Positions 1 to 7,350 of a DNA stretch of 22,181 bases are shown here, in pieces. Source of the DNA: Thalassospiraceae bacterium (GTDB taxonomy: Bacteria; Pseudomonadota; Alphaproteobacteria; Rhodospirillales; Magnetovibrionaceae). The stretch spans positions 1 through 22,181 of the forward strand of contig DAOWFT010000115.1 of NCBI GenBank assembly GCA_030637845.1, in the 5' to 3' direction. The notes beneath the pieces are model-generated. The model saw only the letters and a list, made by a program, of their open reading frames with translations, had not been told where the DNA came from and ran no database searches. Position 1 is the stretch's first letter, and each line of letters begins with the position of its first letter. The position numbers were made by a program, and so were the translations under genes.

Positions 1-97
1 CATGATCTACATGGTCCTAAACCTGATTTGCGTTGTTGGGCTTGCTTACAGGCTTATCGGGAAAGCAAGCTCAAGTCTCGCCGCCCGCACCATTTAA
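1..97 (+). CDS. C-terminal tail of an upstream gene (partial)
   Basis: Reading frame 2 is open from the window edge to a TAA at 95-97 and encodes a hydrophobic stretch (IYMVLNLICVVGLAYRLIG) followed by a short polar tail, which looks like the last transmembrane segment of a membrane protein. The next gene has its Shine-Dalgarno GGAGG only nine bases after this stop, as expected inside an operon. Frame 1 is also open here, but its product is charged and Arg/His-rich and less protein-like. The family cannot be named from 30 residues. Confidence is low because so little is visible. Confidence 0.35.
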   Translation, partial: MIYMVLNLICVVGLAYRLIGKASSSLAARTI

Positions 98-117
98 AAT
101 CCCCCGGAGGGATGCTT

Positions 118-504
118 ATGAACGACGACAACCAAAACCTAAAACAAAGCACCAGCGACATTGAAAAGTTTCTGAGCAGCCAGCGCATTATTTACGGGCT
201 TTTTGCCCTTGGCTTTCTGGTGGCGCCGGCAACCATCGCCGGGCTTATCGTTGCCTACATCGTTCGCTCCGATGCCGCCCCGTGGCTGCAAACCCATTAC
301 ACATTCCTTATTCGCACATTCTGGATTGGGCTGCTTTATTCCTTTATCTCCGCCTTGGCGGTGATGATTTTCATCGGCCCGCTGATGCTGCTGGCCGTGG
401 CCGTGTGGTTTTTGCTTCGCGTGGTGCTGGGCTGGATGAAAATGGAAAAATCCGAACCCATCGCCAACCCCCAAAGCTGGTGGCTGGGTCTGCCTTCTAA
501 ATAA
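118..504 (+). CDS. DUF4870-family small membrane protein
   Basis: Predicted 128-residue inner-membrane protein of unknown function. After a polar N-terminus (about residues 1-22) there are three hydrophobic segments, roughly residues 24-48, 64-86 and 84-105. The central HYTFLIRTFWIGLLYS and the C-terminal ending with NPQSWW match the pattern I know from the DUF4870/COG3671 family (membrane segment, H-x-x-FxIRTFW, Trp-rich tail). The start at 118 is chosen because GGAGG (106-110) lies seven bases ahead; an in-frame TTG at 28 would only add a charged, unrelated N-terminus. It probably forms an operon with the preceding partial gene. It ends eight bases before the stop of the convergent DUF2784-like gene. 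The role of this family is not established. Confidence 0.8.
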   Translation: MNDDNQNLKQSTSDIEKFLSSQRIIYGLFALGFLVAPATIAGLIVAYIVRSDAAPWLQTHYTFLIRTFWIGLLYSFISALAVMIFIGPLMLLAVAVWFLLRVVLGWMKMEKSEPIANPQSWWLGLPSK

Positions 505-512
505 TAAATAAT

Positions 513-959
513 TTATTTGGCGCCCGTTTGCCCGTTTGCTTTTTCAGGCGGATAAAACCAATAGGTGAGGGCGACCACCACGACAAAGCCCATGTAGAGC
601 GAGGTAAACACCCAGCCCGGCCAGTCGTAATATAAAAGCTCGCCCAGCCAGTGTTCGATAAAGCCGATTTGCTCGCTGCCCTCTCCATAATCATCGGCCT
701 CACCGGCCATGCGGCGCAATTCCCATTCCAGCGTGGTCAACGGACAGAGAAACCCGATGCCATCAATAACCGTGACGAAGGCAATCACGCTTAAATGGGC
801 AAGCCGCCACTTGCGCCATCTGGTCCACGCCCAACCCATGGCCCATCCGGCCATTGCCAATAACTGCCCGGCAACAACGAACAAGACCAAGAGCCCGTGG
901 CCAAGCCCGAGCAGATCGGCCAACACCCCGTAAATCAATCCGCCGCTACCGCCATTCAT
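513..959 (-). CDS. DUF2784-family membrane protein
   Basis: Predicted 148-residue integral membrane protein. The pattern is that of DUF2784: an N-terminal LADLLGLGHGLLVLFVV helix, a second hydrophobic helix, then the conserved IGFLCPLTTLEWELRRMAGE loop, GFIEHWLGELLYYD, and a C-terminal helix ending in aromatic residues. Function is unknown for the family. The start at 959 (ATG, MNGGSGG) fits the usual short N-terminus of this family; upstream in-frame TTG codons would add about 33 residues with no family match. No strong Shine-Dalgarno precedes it. The gene is divergent from the permease at 1080 and convergent with the DUF4870-like gene. Confidence 0.8.
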   Translation of the reverse strand: MNGGSGGLIYGVLADLLGLGHGLLVLFVVAGQLLAMAGWAMGWAWTRWRKWRLAHLSVIAFVTVIDGIGFLCPLTTLEWELRRMAGEADDYGEGSEQIGFIEHWLGELLYYDWPGWVFTSLYMGFVVVVALTYWFYPPEKANGQTGAK

Positions 960-1016
960 GCCGGGTCGCCGCCCGAGAGCAAAAAAGCTTGTTTCATGGG
1001 TCTTTTTTCCATTTGT

Positions 1017-1032
1017 GTTATTGTTAAATAAC
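1017..1032. repeat. Small inverted repeat in the divergent spacer
   Basis: GTTATT (1017-1022) and AATAAC (1027-1032) form a perfect 6-bp dyad around GTTA, in the 120-bp spacer between the DUF2784-like gene (-) and the permease (+). It could be an operator half-pair or a hairpin in either transcript. A dyad of this size can also arise by chance. Confidence 0.3.
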
Positions 1033-1079
1033 GCTTGAGTTAAACAGACCTGAACCAACCGGACAAGGTTAAGACCATA

Positions 1080-3002
1080 ATGCAGCCACTAGCCGCACAC
1101 AGCTTTGAAATGTGGGTTACCTTTGCCGTAATCGGTGCGACCTTTGCGCTTTACGCCTGGGAACGCATCGCCATAGAGGTGGTCTCTCTGGGCGTGCTTT
1201 GCGTGCTGATGGTTTTTTTCACCTTTTTTCCCATTAACGCTCTGGGCGTAAACAGGCTTTCGCCCGAAGTTCTATTGGCCGGTTTTGCCAACCCGGCGTT
1301 GATAACCGTTCTGGCGTTGCTGGTAATCGGCCAGGGCATGGTTCGCACCGGGGTGCTGGATGTGGTGGCCCGCATAATAATGGATAAATGCGGCGGCCAT
1401 GAATGGCTTTCCATTATGGCGGTGCTGGTAACGGTTTTGGGTGTTAGCGCATTTTTGAATAACATTCCGGTGGTGGTGATATTCATTCCCATCATGCAGG
1501 CGCTGGCCGAACGGTTCGACCTACCGGCGAGCAAGGTAATGATGCCGCTTTCATTCGCCGCCATCCTTGGCGGTATGACCACCCTTATCGGTTCGGGTTC
1601 CAACTTGTTGGTCAATTCAGCTTTGTTGGGCATGGGCGAAGAGGCGTTTTCATTTTTTGATTTCACCATTCCCGGTCTGGTATTGGCCAGCGCCGGCATG
1701 GTTTATTTGTTGGTGGTGGCACCGTTTGTTTTGCCCAAGCGCGAAGGCATGGCCGAAACATTGGTTAATGGTGGGACGGGCACCGGCGCAACAGGAAGAC
1801 AATACATAGCGCAAATAAAAATCGGCGAAGGATCAAAACTATTGGGGGAGAAATCCCGCGGCGGTATTTTCCGAGGGCTGGGCGGCATGACCTTGCGCAT
1901 GGTGCAGCGCGGCGAAGATGCGATATTGCCGCCGTTCGAAGATTTCAGCGCGAGCGTGGGCGATGTGTTGGTGGTGGCCGCAACCAGAAGCGAACTGGCA
2001 GATGCCCTGACCCATGATCCCGAAGGCCTTTACCCTGATTTGGGCGACGCCGCCGCCGCCGGCGAGGTTCCTCACATGGGGTTTCAGCTAACAGATGCAG
2101 AAAAAACCAGCGATGAAGACGAGGGCGATACCCCGTGGCATGGCGGCGAACGGATGTTGGCCGAAGCCATGGTTCCACCGGCCTCACGGCTTATCGGTCA
2201 AACGCTGGTGCAAATTGGTTTTCGTTATAAAACCCATTGCATCGTGTTGGGCGTGCAGCGCAGATCGCGCATGATACGTTCGCGCATGACCGACATTCGC
2301 CTGCAGGCCGGTGATGTGTTGCTGTTGCAAGGAAGCCCCGATGCGGTCCGCGAGCTCAGGCTTAATCCCGATGTGGTTTTAATTGAATGGTCGGCGGCGG
2401 CCTTGCCCGCGGTTCATCACGCCCGCCCTGCCGCATTGATATTATTGTTTGTGGTAGCGGCGGCAGCCACCGGGGCGGTACCCATAGTGGTGGCGGCATT
2501 AACCGGGGCATCGGCCATGGTCGCCTTGGGGGTGATGAACATTCGCCAAGCAGCCCGCGCGGTTGATAGCAAAATACTGACCATGATCCCGGCGGCGCTG
2601 GCCATGGGGGCGGCCATGCACGCCACCGGCGGGGCGCATTTTATTGCCGGCGGGGTGACCGATGCCTTTGCCGGGGCGCCACCGGCGGTAATTTTATCGG
2701 CATTTTTTATAACCCTTGTGGCGCTGACCAATATTATTAGCTCCAAAGCCATGGCGGTTTTATTCACCCCCATTGCGGTGGATCTGGCCCTTAGCCTTGG
2801 GGTTTCACCGACGGCCTTTGCGGTGGCGGTGGTGTTTGCCGCCAACTGTTCGTTTGCCTCACCCATCGGCTATCAAACCAATTTGTTGGTTATGGCCCCG
2901 GGGCATTATAAATTTGCCGATTTCGCCCGGGTCGGCCTGCCGTTGATATTGGTTATCTGGCTGGTGTTTTCCCTGTTTGTGCCTTGGTATTACGGCATTT
3001 AA
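1080..3002 (+). CDS. SLC13-type anion permease with TrkA-C domains
   Basis: 640-residue inner-membrane transporter of the SLC13/DASS (CitMHS-like) superfamily, which takes up di- or tricarboxylates, sulfate or related anions. Two hydrophobic halves (about residues 10-220 and 445-640) flank a cytoplasmic insert that carries two TrkA-C (RCK_C) like modules, about 240-305 and 360-430. In each, a stretch ending GDVLVVAA or GDVLLLQG is typical. Between them is an acidic linker (about 325-350). SLC13 hallmarks are FLNNIPVVVIFIPI in the first half, and SFASPIGYQTNLLVMAPG near the C-terminus with the usual xxFxRVGLPL downstream. Length and layout match bacterial SLC13-TrkA_C permeases. AAGG about eleven bases ahead supports the ATG. 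The substrate cannot be read from sequence. It is a stand-alone gene, followed by a hairpin with a T-run at 3077-3107. Confidence 0.88.
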   Translation: MQPLAAHSFEMWVTFAVIGATFALYAWERIAIEVVSLGVLCVLMVFFTFFPINALGVNRLSPEVLLAGFANPALITVLALLVIGQGMVRTGVLDVVARIIMDKCGGHEWLSIMAVLVTVLGVSAFLNNIPVVVIFIPIMQALAERFDLPASKVMMPLSFAAILGGMTTLIGSGSNLLVNSALLGMGEEAFSFFDFTIPGLVLASAGMVYLLVVAPFVLPKREGMAETLVNGGTGTGATGRQYIAQIKIGEGSKLLGEKSRGGIFRGLGGMTLRMVQRGEDAILPPFEDFSASVGDVLVVAATRSELADALTHDPEGLYPDLGDAAAAGEVPHMGFQLTDAEKTSDEDEGDTPWHGGERMLAEAMVPPASRLIGQTLVQIGFRYKTHCIVLGVQRRSRMIRSRMTDIRLQAGDVLLLQGSPDAVRELRLNPDVVLIEWSAAALPAVHHARPAALILLFVVAAAATGAVPIVVAALTGASAMVALGVMNIRQAARAVDSKILTMIPAALAMGAAMHATGGAHFIAGGVTDAFAGAPPAVILSAFFITLVALTNIISSKAMAVLFTPIAVDLALSLGVSPTAFAVAVVFAANCSFASPIGYQTNLLVMAPGHYKFADFARVGLPLILVIWLVFSLFVPWYYGI

Positions 3003-3013
3003 AAAATTATCCG

Positions 3014-3043
3014 TTGCAATCAGGTTGGGACTTGACCTATAAG
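3014..3043 (+). promoter_or_regulatory. Candidate sigma-70 type promoter for serC-serA
   Basis: TTGCAA (3014-3019) and TATAAG (3038-3043) are separated by 18 bases, a plausible -35/-10 pair. Transcription would start near 3050 and give a leader of about 150 bases before serC. It lies directly after the permease stop. The sequence match is fair; no experimental support is visible. Confidence 0.4.
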
Positions 3044-3076
3044 GTCGGCGGGCCACGTTCCCCCAACGGAGCGCGA

Positions 3077-3107
3077 CCCTTCTGCCGCAAGGCGAAGGGC
3101 ATTTTTT
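3077..3107 (+). terminator. Hairpin with GCAA tetraloop and T6 run
   Basis: CCCTTC-T-GCC (3077-3086) pairs with GGCGAAGGG (3091-3099) around a GCAA loop with one bulged T, followed by T6 (3102-3107). By form it is an intrinsic terminator and would end the permease transcript 75 bases after its stop. If the promoter at 3014-3043 is real, it also lies inside the serC leader. Its 3' arm GGCGAAGGG is the exact reverse complement of CCCTTCGCC at 3166-3174, so it can pair instead with the serC hairpin. Confidence 0.7.
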
Positions 3108-3162
3108 GAAACCGCCACCATTGGCATAACGCTATTAATGGATGTGTAGGCTTCAAAAGATC

Positions 3163-3199
3163 ACTCCCTTCGCCATGGTAAATGGAAGGGAGTTTTTTT
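3163..3199 (+). promoter_or_regulatory. serC leader: terminator-like hairpin overlapping the serC ribosome binding site
   Basis: ACTCCCTTC (3163-3171) pairs perfectly with GAAGGGAGT (3185-3193) and a T7 run (3193-3199) follows, after which the serC ATG begins immediately. The purine-rich GGAAGGGAG (3184-3192), seven bases before that ATG, is the only good Shine-Dalgarno and lies in the 3' arm, so the folded form would both terminate transcription and hide the start. Pairing of 3166-3174 with 3091-3099 would break it. A structured serC leader whose last stem overlaps the serC ribosome binding site is described in alphaproteobacteria (the serC RNA motif). Position and architecture agree, but I cannot test membership here. 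Confidence 0.7.
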
Positions 3200-4363
3200 A
3201 TGACTACACCGCATAAGCCGGAAATATCTCCGGCAAATCCTAATTTTTCATCAGGGCCATGCGCCAAGCGTCCGGGCTGGACGGTTGACGCCTTATCCGG
3301 CGCCTTGACCGGGCGTTCGCACCGTTCAGCACCGGGCAAGGCCAAACTGGCCGAGGTAATTGAGCGCACCCGTGCCGTGCTGGGCGTGCCCAATGATTAC
3401 CTGATCGGTATCGTTCCGGCATCGGACACCGGGGCGGTTGAAATGTCGCTGTGGTCATTCTTGGGCCCACGTCCGGTAACCGTCATGGCGTGGGAAAGCT
3501 TTGGTTCCGGTTGGGCAAACGACATCACCAAACAGCTAAAACTGGACGATGTTAATTTGCTGGATGCGCCCTATGGCCAGTTGCCTGATTTAGGCAATGT
3601 TGATTTTTCCCGTGATGTTGTCTTTACCTGGAACGGAACTACCTCTGGCGTAAAGGTGCCAAATGGCGAATGGATTGCAAACGGGCGCGAAGGCCTAACC
3701 ATTTGTGATGCAACTTCGGCCGCGTTTGCGATGAGGTTGCCGTGGGACAAATTAGATGTAACCACCTATTCATGGCAAAAGGTAATGGGCGGCGAAGGTC
3801 AACACGGAATTATTATTCTAAGCCCGCGTGCGGTGGCCAGATTAGAAAACCATACGCCGACATGGCCCATGCCTAAAATATTTAGCCTTGTAAAAGGCGG
3901 AAAGCTTATTTCCGGAATATTTAAAGGCGAAACAATAAACACCCCATCAATGCTGGCGGTTGAAGATGCGCTTGATGGTTTGAAGTGGGCGGAAAAAATC
4001 GGCGGGCTGACAGAGCTTGTCCGTCGCTCAAACGCCAACCTCAAGGCCATGGAAAACTGGGTAGGCAAAAGCGACTGGGCTGGATTTCTGGCCAATGACG
4101 CAAGCATTCGTTCCAACACATCTGTCTGCCTCAAGGTGGTGAATGAAAAGTTCTTAAGCCTTGATGACGATGCACAGGCCGCGGGCTTAAAACAGATGGT
4201 AAAGCTTTTGGACGCAGAAGGTATCGCCTATGACATCGGCGGCTATCGCGACGCGCCTGCCGGGCTTCGCATCTGGGCCGGGGCCACCATTGAAACATCA
4301 GATATCGAAGCACTGCTTCCGTGGCTCGACTGGGCATTTGCCACAGTCATTGCCGATAGTTAA
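3200..4363 (+). CDS. serC: Phosphoserine aminotransferase
   Basis: 387-residue PLP enzyme that transaminates 3-phosphohydroxypyruvate with glutamate to phosphoserine, the second step of serine synthesis; the family also serves pyridoxal phosphate synthesis. N-terminal NPNFSSGPCAKRPGW, HRSAPGKAKL and the TWNGTTSGVKVP segment are typical of the SerC form found in alphaproteobacteria. TYSWQKVMGGEGQHG carries the PLP lysine, K194 in this numbering. Length is normal. The ATG at 3200 is preferred because GGAAGGGAG sits seven bases upstream; an in-frame ATG at 3182 would place the start inside the hairpin arm and has no Shine-Dalgarno. serA follows after 18 bases, so the two steps are co-transcribed. 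Expression is probably controlled by the leader hairpin. Confidence 0.96.
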   Translation: MTTPHKPEISPANPNFSSGPCAKRPGWTVDALSGALTGRSHRSAPGKAKLAEVIERTRAVLGVPNDYLIGIVPASDTGAVEMSLWSFLGPRPVTVMAWESFGSGWANDITKQLKLDDVNLLDAPYGQLPDLGNVDFSRDVVFTWNGTTSGVKVPNGEWIANGREGLTICDATSAAFAMRLPWDKLDVTTYSWQKVMGGEGQHGIIILSPRAVARLENHTPTWPMPKIFSLVKGGKLISGIFKGETINTPSMLAVEDALDGLKWAEKIGGLTELVRRSNANLKAMENWVGKSDWAGFLANDASIRSNTSVCLKVVNEKFLSLDDDAQAAGLKQMVKLLDAEGIAYDIGGYRDAPAGLRIWAGATIETSDIEALLPWLDWAFATVIADS

Positions 4364-4381
4364 TTCAAGGAGAACAAGCAA

Positions 4382-5959
4382 ATGCCAAAAGTACTTATTT
4401 CCGACAAAATGAGCCCCCGGGCCGAAGCAATTTTTATCGAACGCGGAGTTGAGGTCGATGTAATCACCGGATTAAAGCCCGATGAATTAAAAGCAAAAAT
4501 TGGTGAATACGACGGCCTTGCCATTCGTTCATCAACCAAGGCCACCGCTGATATAATTGCCTCTGCCAACAACCTGAAGGTAATCGGCCGGGCCGGTATC
4601 GGGGTTGATAACATCGATATTCACGCAGCGACTGCCGCCGGCATCGTGGTTATGAACACCCCATTTGGTAACGCCATCACCACCGCCGAACACGCCATTG
4701 CCATGATGATGTCAGTCGCCCGCGATATACCGGCGGCCAACGCATCCAGCCATGCCGGCAAGTGGGAAAAAACCCGCTTTATGGGGGTCGAGCTTATGGG
4801 TAAGACCCTTGGCCTTATTGGTTGTGGCAATATTGGCTCGGTCGTTGCTGACCGCGCCCAAGGCCTGAAGATGAAGGTAATAGCGTTTGATCCGTACCTC
4901 AGCTCTGAACGCGCAATTGATCTGGGCGTGGAAAAGGTCGAGCTGGATGAATTGTTCGCCCGGATAGATTTTCTGACCCTGCACACACCATTGACCGACG
5001 CGACGCGAAATATTGTAAACGCCGATGCTATCGCCAAGATGAAAAAAGGCGTTCGTATTATTAACTGTGCCCGGGGTGGTTTGGTCGATGAAGCGGCATT
5101 AAAGGACGCGCTGGATAGCGGCCATGTTGCCGGCGCGGCATTGGACGTGTTCGAAAATGAACCGGCCACCGACAATGCATTGTTCGGGATGGAAAATGTT
5201 GTCTGCACCCCGCACCTAGGGGCCAGCACATCAGAAGCGCAGGAAAATGTTGCCGTTCAGATTGCCGAGCAGATTTCCGATTATCTGCTTACCGGCGCGG
5301 TAGAAAACGCGCTTAATATGCCATCGGTTACAGCCGAAGAAGCACCCCGGCTAAAACCTTATCTCAAACTGGCCGAGCAAATGGGCAGCTTCGCCGGCCA
5401 GCTTACCCGCTCGGGCATAAAATCCGTCACCATCGAATACGAAGGCCAATGCGCGGAGCTAAACACCAAGCCCATAACCGCGGTTATTCTGGCGGGTATT
5501 TTGACCCCGCTTTTGGAAAGCGTGAACATGGTATCGGCCCCGGTTGTGGCCAAGGACCGCGACATAGACATTACCGAGGTCAAGCATGAGCGCGCCGGTG
5601 CCTATCAGACCATGATCCGTCTGACGGTCACCACCGAGGCCCAGACCCGGACCATTGCCGGAACCCTGTTTGCCGGTGCCGAGCCGCGCATTGTTGAAAT
5701 CAAGGGCATCCCGATGGATGCAAAGTTGGGTGAAAATATGCTTTTCATAACCAACCGCGACAAGCCCGGCTTTATTGGATCGTTAGGGATGATCTTGGGT
5801 AATTCTAAAATCAACATTGCCACATTTAACCTTGGCCGGGCCGATGTGGGCTCTGACGCCATTGCATTAATAGAGGTGGACCAATTAATCGACGATGCGG
5901 TTATGGACGAAATCCGTGCCTTGCCGCAGGTGGTTCGCGCCCAGCAACTTAGCTTTTAA
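4382..5959 (+). CDS. serA: D-3-phosphoglycerate dehydrogenase
   Basis: 525-residue cytoplasmic enzyme that oxidises 3-phosphoglycerate to 3-phosphohydroxypyruvate with NAD, the first step of serine synthesis. It has the long form: substrate-binding halves about residues 1-100 and 285-310, a Rossmann domain about 101-284 with GLIGCGNIG at 144-152, catalytic residues R231 (NCARGG), E260 (FENEP) and H278 (TPHLGAST), an intervening domain about 315-445, and a C-terminal ACT domain about 451-525 (ITNRDKPGFIGSLGMILG). ACT domains in this family commonly bind serine as feedback inhibitor; whether this one does is inference. AAGGAG (4367-4372) lies nine bases ahead of the ATG. It is second in the serC-serA operon and is followed by a terminator. 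Confidence 0.97.
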   Translation: MPKVLISDKMSPRAEAIFIERGVEVDVITGLKPDELKAKIGEYDGLAIRSSTKATADIIASANNLKVIGRAGIGVDNIDIHAATAAGIVVMNTPFGNAITTAEHAIAMMMSVARDIPAANASSHAGKWEKTRFMGVELMGKTLGLIGCGNIGSVVADRAQGLKMKVIAFDPYLSSERAIDLGVEKVELDELFARIDFLTLHTPLTDATRNIVNADAIAKMKKGVRIINCARGGLVDEAALKDALDSGHVAGAALDVFENEPATDNALFGMENVVCTPHLGASTSEAQENVAVQIAEQISDYLLTGAVENALNMPSVTAEEAPRLKPYLKLAEQMGSFAGQLTRSGIKSVTIEYEGQCAELNTKPITAVILAGILTPLLESVNMVSAPVVAKDRDIDITEVKHERAGAYQTMIRLTVTTEAQTRTIAGTLFAGAEPRIVEIKGIPMDAKLGENMLFITNRDKPGFIGSLGMILGNSKINIATFNLGRADVGSDAIALIEVDQLIDDAVMDEIRALPQVVRAQQLSF

Positions 5960-5985
5960 CCATCCGTCGTTTTTTTAAGAAAACC

Positions 5986-6017
5986 AAGGGGGGCTCGTTA
6001 GCGGGCCCCTTTTGTTG
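5986..6017 (+). terminator. Intrinsic terminator of the serC-serA operon
   Basis: AAGGGG (5986-5991) pairs with CCCCTT (6006-6011), with further GC pairing possible inside the loop, and is followed by TTTTGTTGTTTT. It lies 26 bases after the serA stop. Confidence 0.75.
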
Positions 6018-6035
6018 TTTTGGATAATATATTAA

Positions 6036-6067
6036 AAAACTGTGGAATTGCCATGTTGCACAGTTTT
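6036..6067. repeat. 9-bp inverted repeat upstream of the haem protein gene
   Basis: AAAACTGTG (6036-6044) and CACAGTTTT (6059-6067) form a perfect 9-bp dyad with a 14-base spacer, about 90 bases before the DUF3365 gene. It may be an operator or a second, weaker terminator for serA: the 3' arm ends in TTTTCTT and AT pairs dominate the stem base. Position between two transcription units makes either possible. Confidence 0.4.
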
Positions 6068-6154
6068 CTTATGCGTTGAATTTGATGGGTGGGCGTTCAA
6101 TTATGAAGTTATGAAGTGCAGGATAAATAAACAATCCATAGGGAGTCATCCAAT

Positions 6155-6712
6155 ATGAAATTAGCATACATCATTGCCGCAACTGCGTTGCTGGTATCGG
6201 TAAATGCCGAAGCGGCGGGCGATCCAGCCGCTAGAGCAGGAGAGAGCAGGGTTGCGGTAAAAGAATTTTTTGGCGCCCTTAAAGGAGAGCTTGTCGCCGC
6301 CATCAAGGCAGGCGGGCCGGTAAACGCCATTAAAACATGCAATATTGAGGCACCGGCAATTGCCGCAAGTATTTCAGAGAAAAAAGGCTGGCGTGTTGCC
6401 CGCACCAGCCTGAAATTACGCAATCAAAACAATGCCCCCGATGCGTGGGAAACGCGGGTTCTCGAATATTTTGATAAGCGCAAGGCAGCGGGCGATGACC
6501 CGACCAAGATGGAGGTTTACCAAGTTGTAGATGGTGAGTTTCGCTATATGAAGGCCATACCAACTGCGGCAAAACCATGCCTCGCCTGCCACGGAGAAAA
6601 AGTTCCGCCCAAGGTGGAGGAAGCGCTAAATGCCATGTATCCAGATGACAAGGCGCGCGGTTACAAGGCTGGTGATATTCGAGGTGCCTTTACCATATCG
6701 CAGCCAATGTAA
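6155..6712 (+). CDS. Secreted c-type haem protein, DUF3365/Tll0287-like
   Basis: 185-residue exported protein. Residues 1-20 form a signal peptide (MKLAYIIAATALLVSVNAEA) with a likely cut after NAEA. The rest matches DUF3365 (Tll0287-like): a helical start, AIKTCN with C62, the RRTSLKLRN-like strand (RVARTSLKLRN) followed by PDAWE, and a single haem c motif CLACH (C142, C145, H146) before a YP-D-ARGY-GD-RGAF tail. In Tll0287 the haem iron is bound by a distant cysteine and the CxxCH histidine; C62 and H146 fit those roles here, but this is by analogy. It acts in the periplasm, probably in redox sensing or electron transfer. GGGAG (6141-6145) lies nine bases before the ATG. Monocistronic, bounded by hairpins on both sides. 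Confidence 0.88.
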   Translation: MKLAYIIAATALLVSVNAEAAGDPAARAGESRVAVKEFFGALKGELVAAIKAGGPVNAIKTCNIEAPAIAASISEKKGWRVARTSLKLRNQNNAPDAWETRVLEYFDKRKAAGDDPTKMEVYQVVDGEFRYMKAIPTAAKPCLACHGEKVPPKVEEALNAMYPDDKARGYKAGDIRGAFTISQPM

Positions 6713-6744
6713 CCCATTAAAGCAACACCAATAATCTGAAACAC

Positions 6745-6785
6745 CAACACCCCTGTATGCACATAGCCTGCAGGGGTGTTGTTTT
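6745..6785 (+). terminator. Intrinsic terminator after the DUF3365 gene
   Basis: An 11-bp perfect stem, CAACACCCCTG (6745-6755) with CAGGGGTGTTG (6771-6781), is followed by T4. It lies 32 bases after the stop of the haem protein gene and is a strong factor-independent terminator by form. Confidence 0.85.
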
Positions 6786-6918
6786 GAATATATAATAAAG
6801 TTTCCAATTATAGTGCCGGTATAGCTCATGGCCCTTGTCGCCACTTGTCGGTATGAGTATGATTGTTGGCGGGAAAATTAAGACATAAAAGCACGACAAT
6901 TAGGGGGAGAGTTCAATA

Positions 6919-7305
6919 ATGAGCAACAAAGCCGTAAGTGGAAAAATTAATTTCGAAAGCGGCGCCAATTCAGGTTCTGAAAATGCCATTGCCGATAACT
7001 TTATTAAAACGCTCGAGCAGTCTGACTTCTTCAATCAAATGAGCAATCTTAAAGAAAGCCTGGCAGGTTTTGCCGGCGAGCTTTCTACCGTGGGAACCAG
7101 CGTCAATCAAAGAGCCGAAGAGGTCGAAACTATTGCTGCCCACGTAATGGCCATAGAGGCCGTTTTGGCGGTTATGCTCAAGAATATCCCCCTGGACCCA
7201 GAAGCCGTAAAAGCCGAGGTTATAAGCCGTTCACAGGCCCTTTCCGGTAACCCCGAAGGAAGCCCCACGGTGCAGGCAGTGGCCCGGGATATTATCGGGG
7301 GCTAG
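6919..7305 (+). CDS. Unrecognised 128-residue helical protein next to chpT
   Basis: I do not recognise this family. The product is a 128-residue acidic soluble protein without signal peptide or membrane segment. Residues 1-20 look disordered (Ser/Gly/Asn-rich); about 24-90 are predicted long helix with heptad-like spacing (FNQMSNLKESLAGFAGEL, then VETIAAHVMAIEAVLAVMLK); 91-128 hold a short Pro-broken helix and tail. It has no Cys. GGGGGAGA (6903-6910) lies eight bases ahead of the ATG, a strong ribosome binding site, so it is very likely a real gene. chpT follows after 45 bases with no terminator between them, so the two are probably co-transcribed. Context suggests a partner in ChpT/CheA signalling, but this is inference only. 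Confidence 0.8.
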   Translation: MSNKAVSGKINFESGANSGSENAIADNFIKTLEQSDFFNQMSNLKESLAGFAGELSTVGTSVNQRAEEVETIAAHVMAIEAVLAVMLKNIPLDPEAVKAEVISRSQALSGNPEGSPTVQAVARDIIGG

Positions 7306-7350
7306 GCCCTTTCAACCATCACCCCAAAGACCACCTTAAGGGTCAAAGTA

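Noticed and set aside
960..1000. 13-codon leader peptide on the minus strand ending in ATGA overlap with the DUF2784-like start
   Set aside because: Short frames of this size are common by chance, no strong ribosome binding site precedes it, and it has no amino acid bias.
3182..3199. Alternative serC start at ATG 3182
   Set aside because: It lies in the hairpin loop/arm without a Shine-Dalgarno, and the next ATG at 3200 has an ideal one.
6919..7305. Helical segment resembling the rhythm of a chemoreceptor signalling helix
   Set aside because: It lacks the conserved receptor hairpin tip and any partner helix; the likeness is only heptad spacing.
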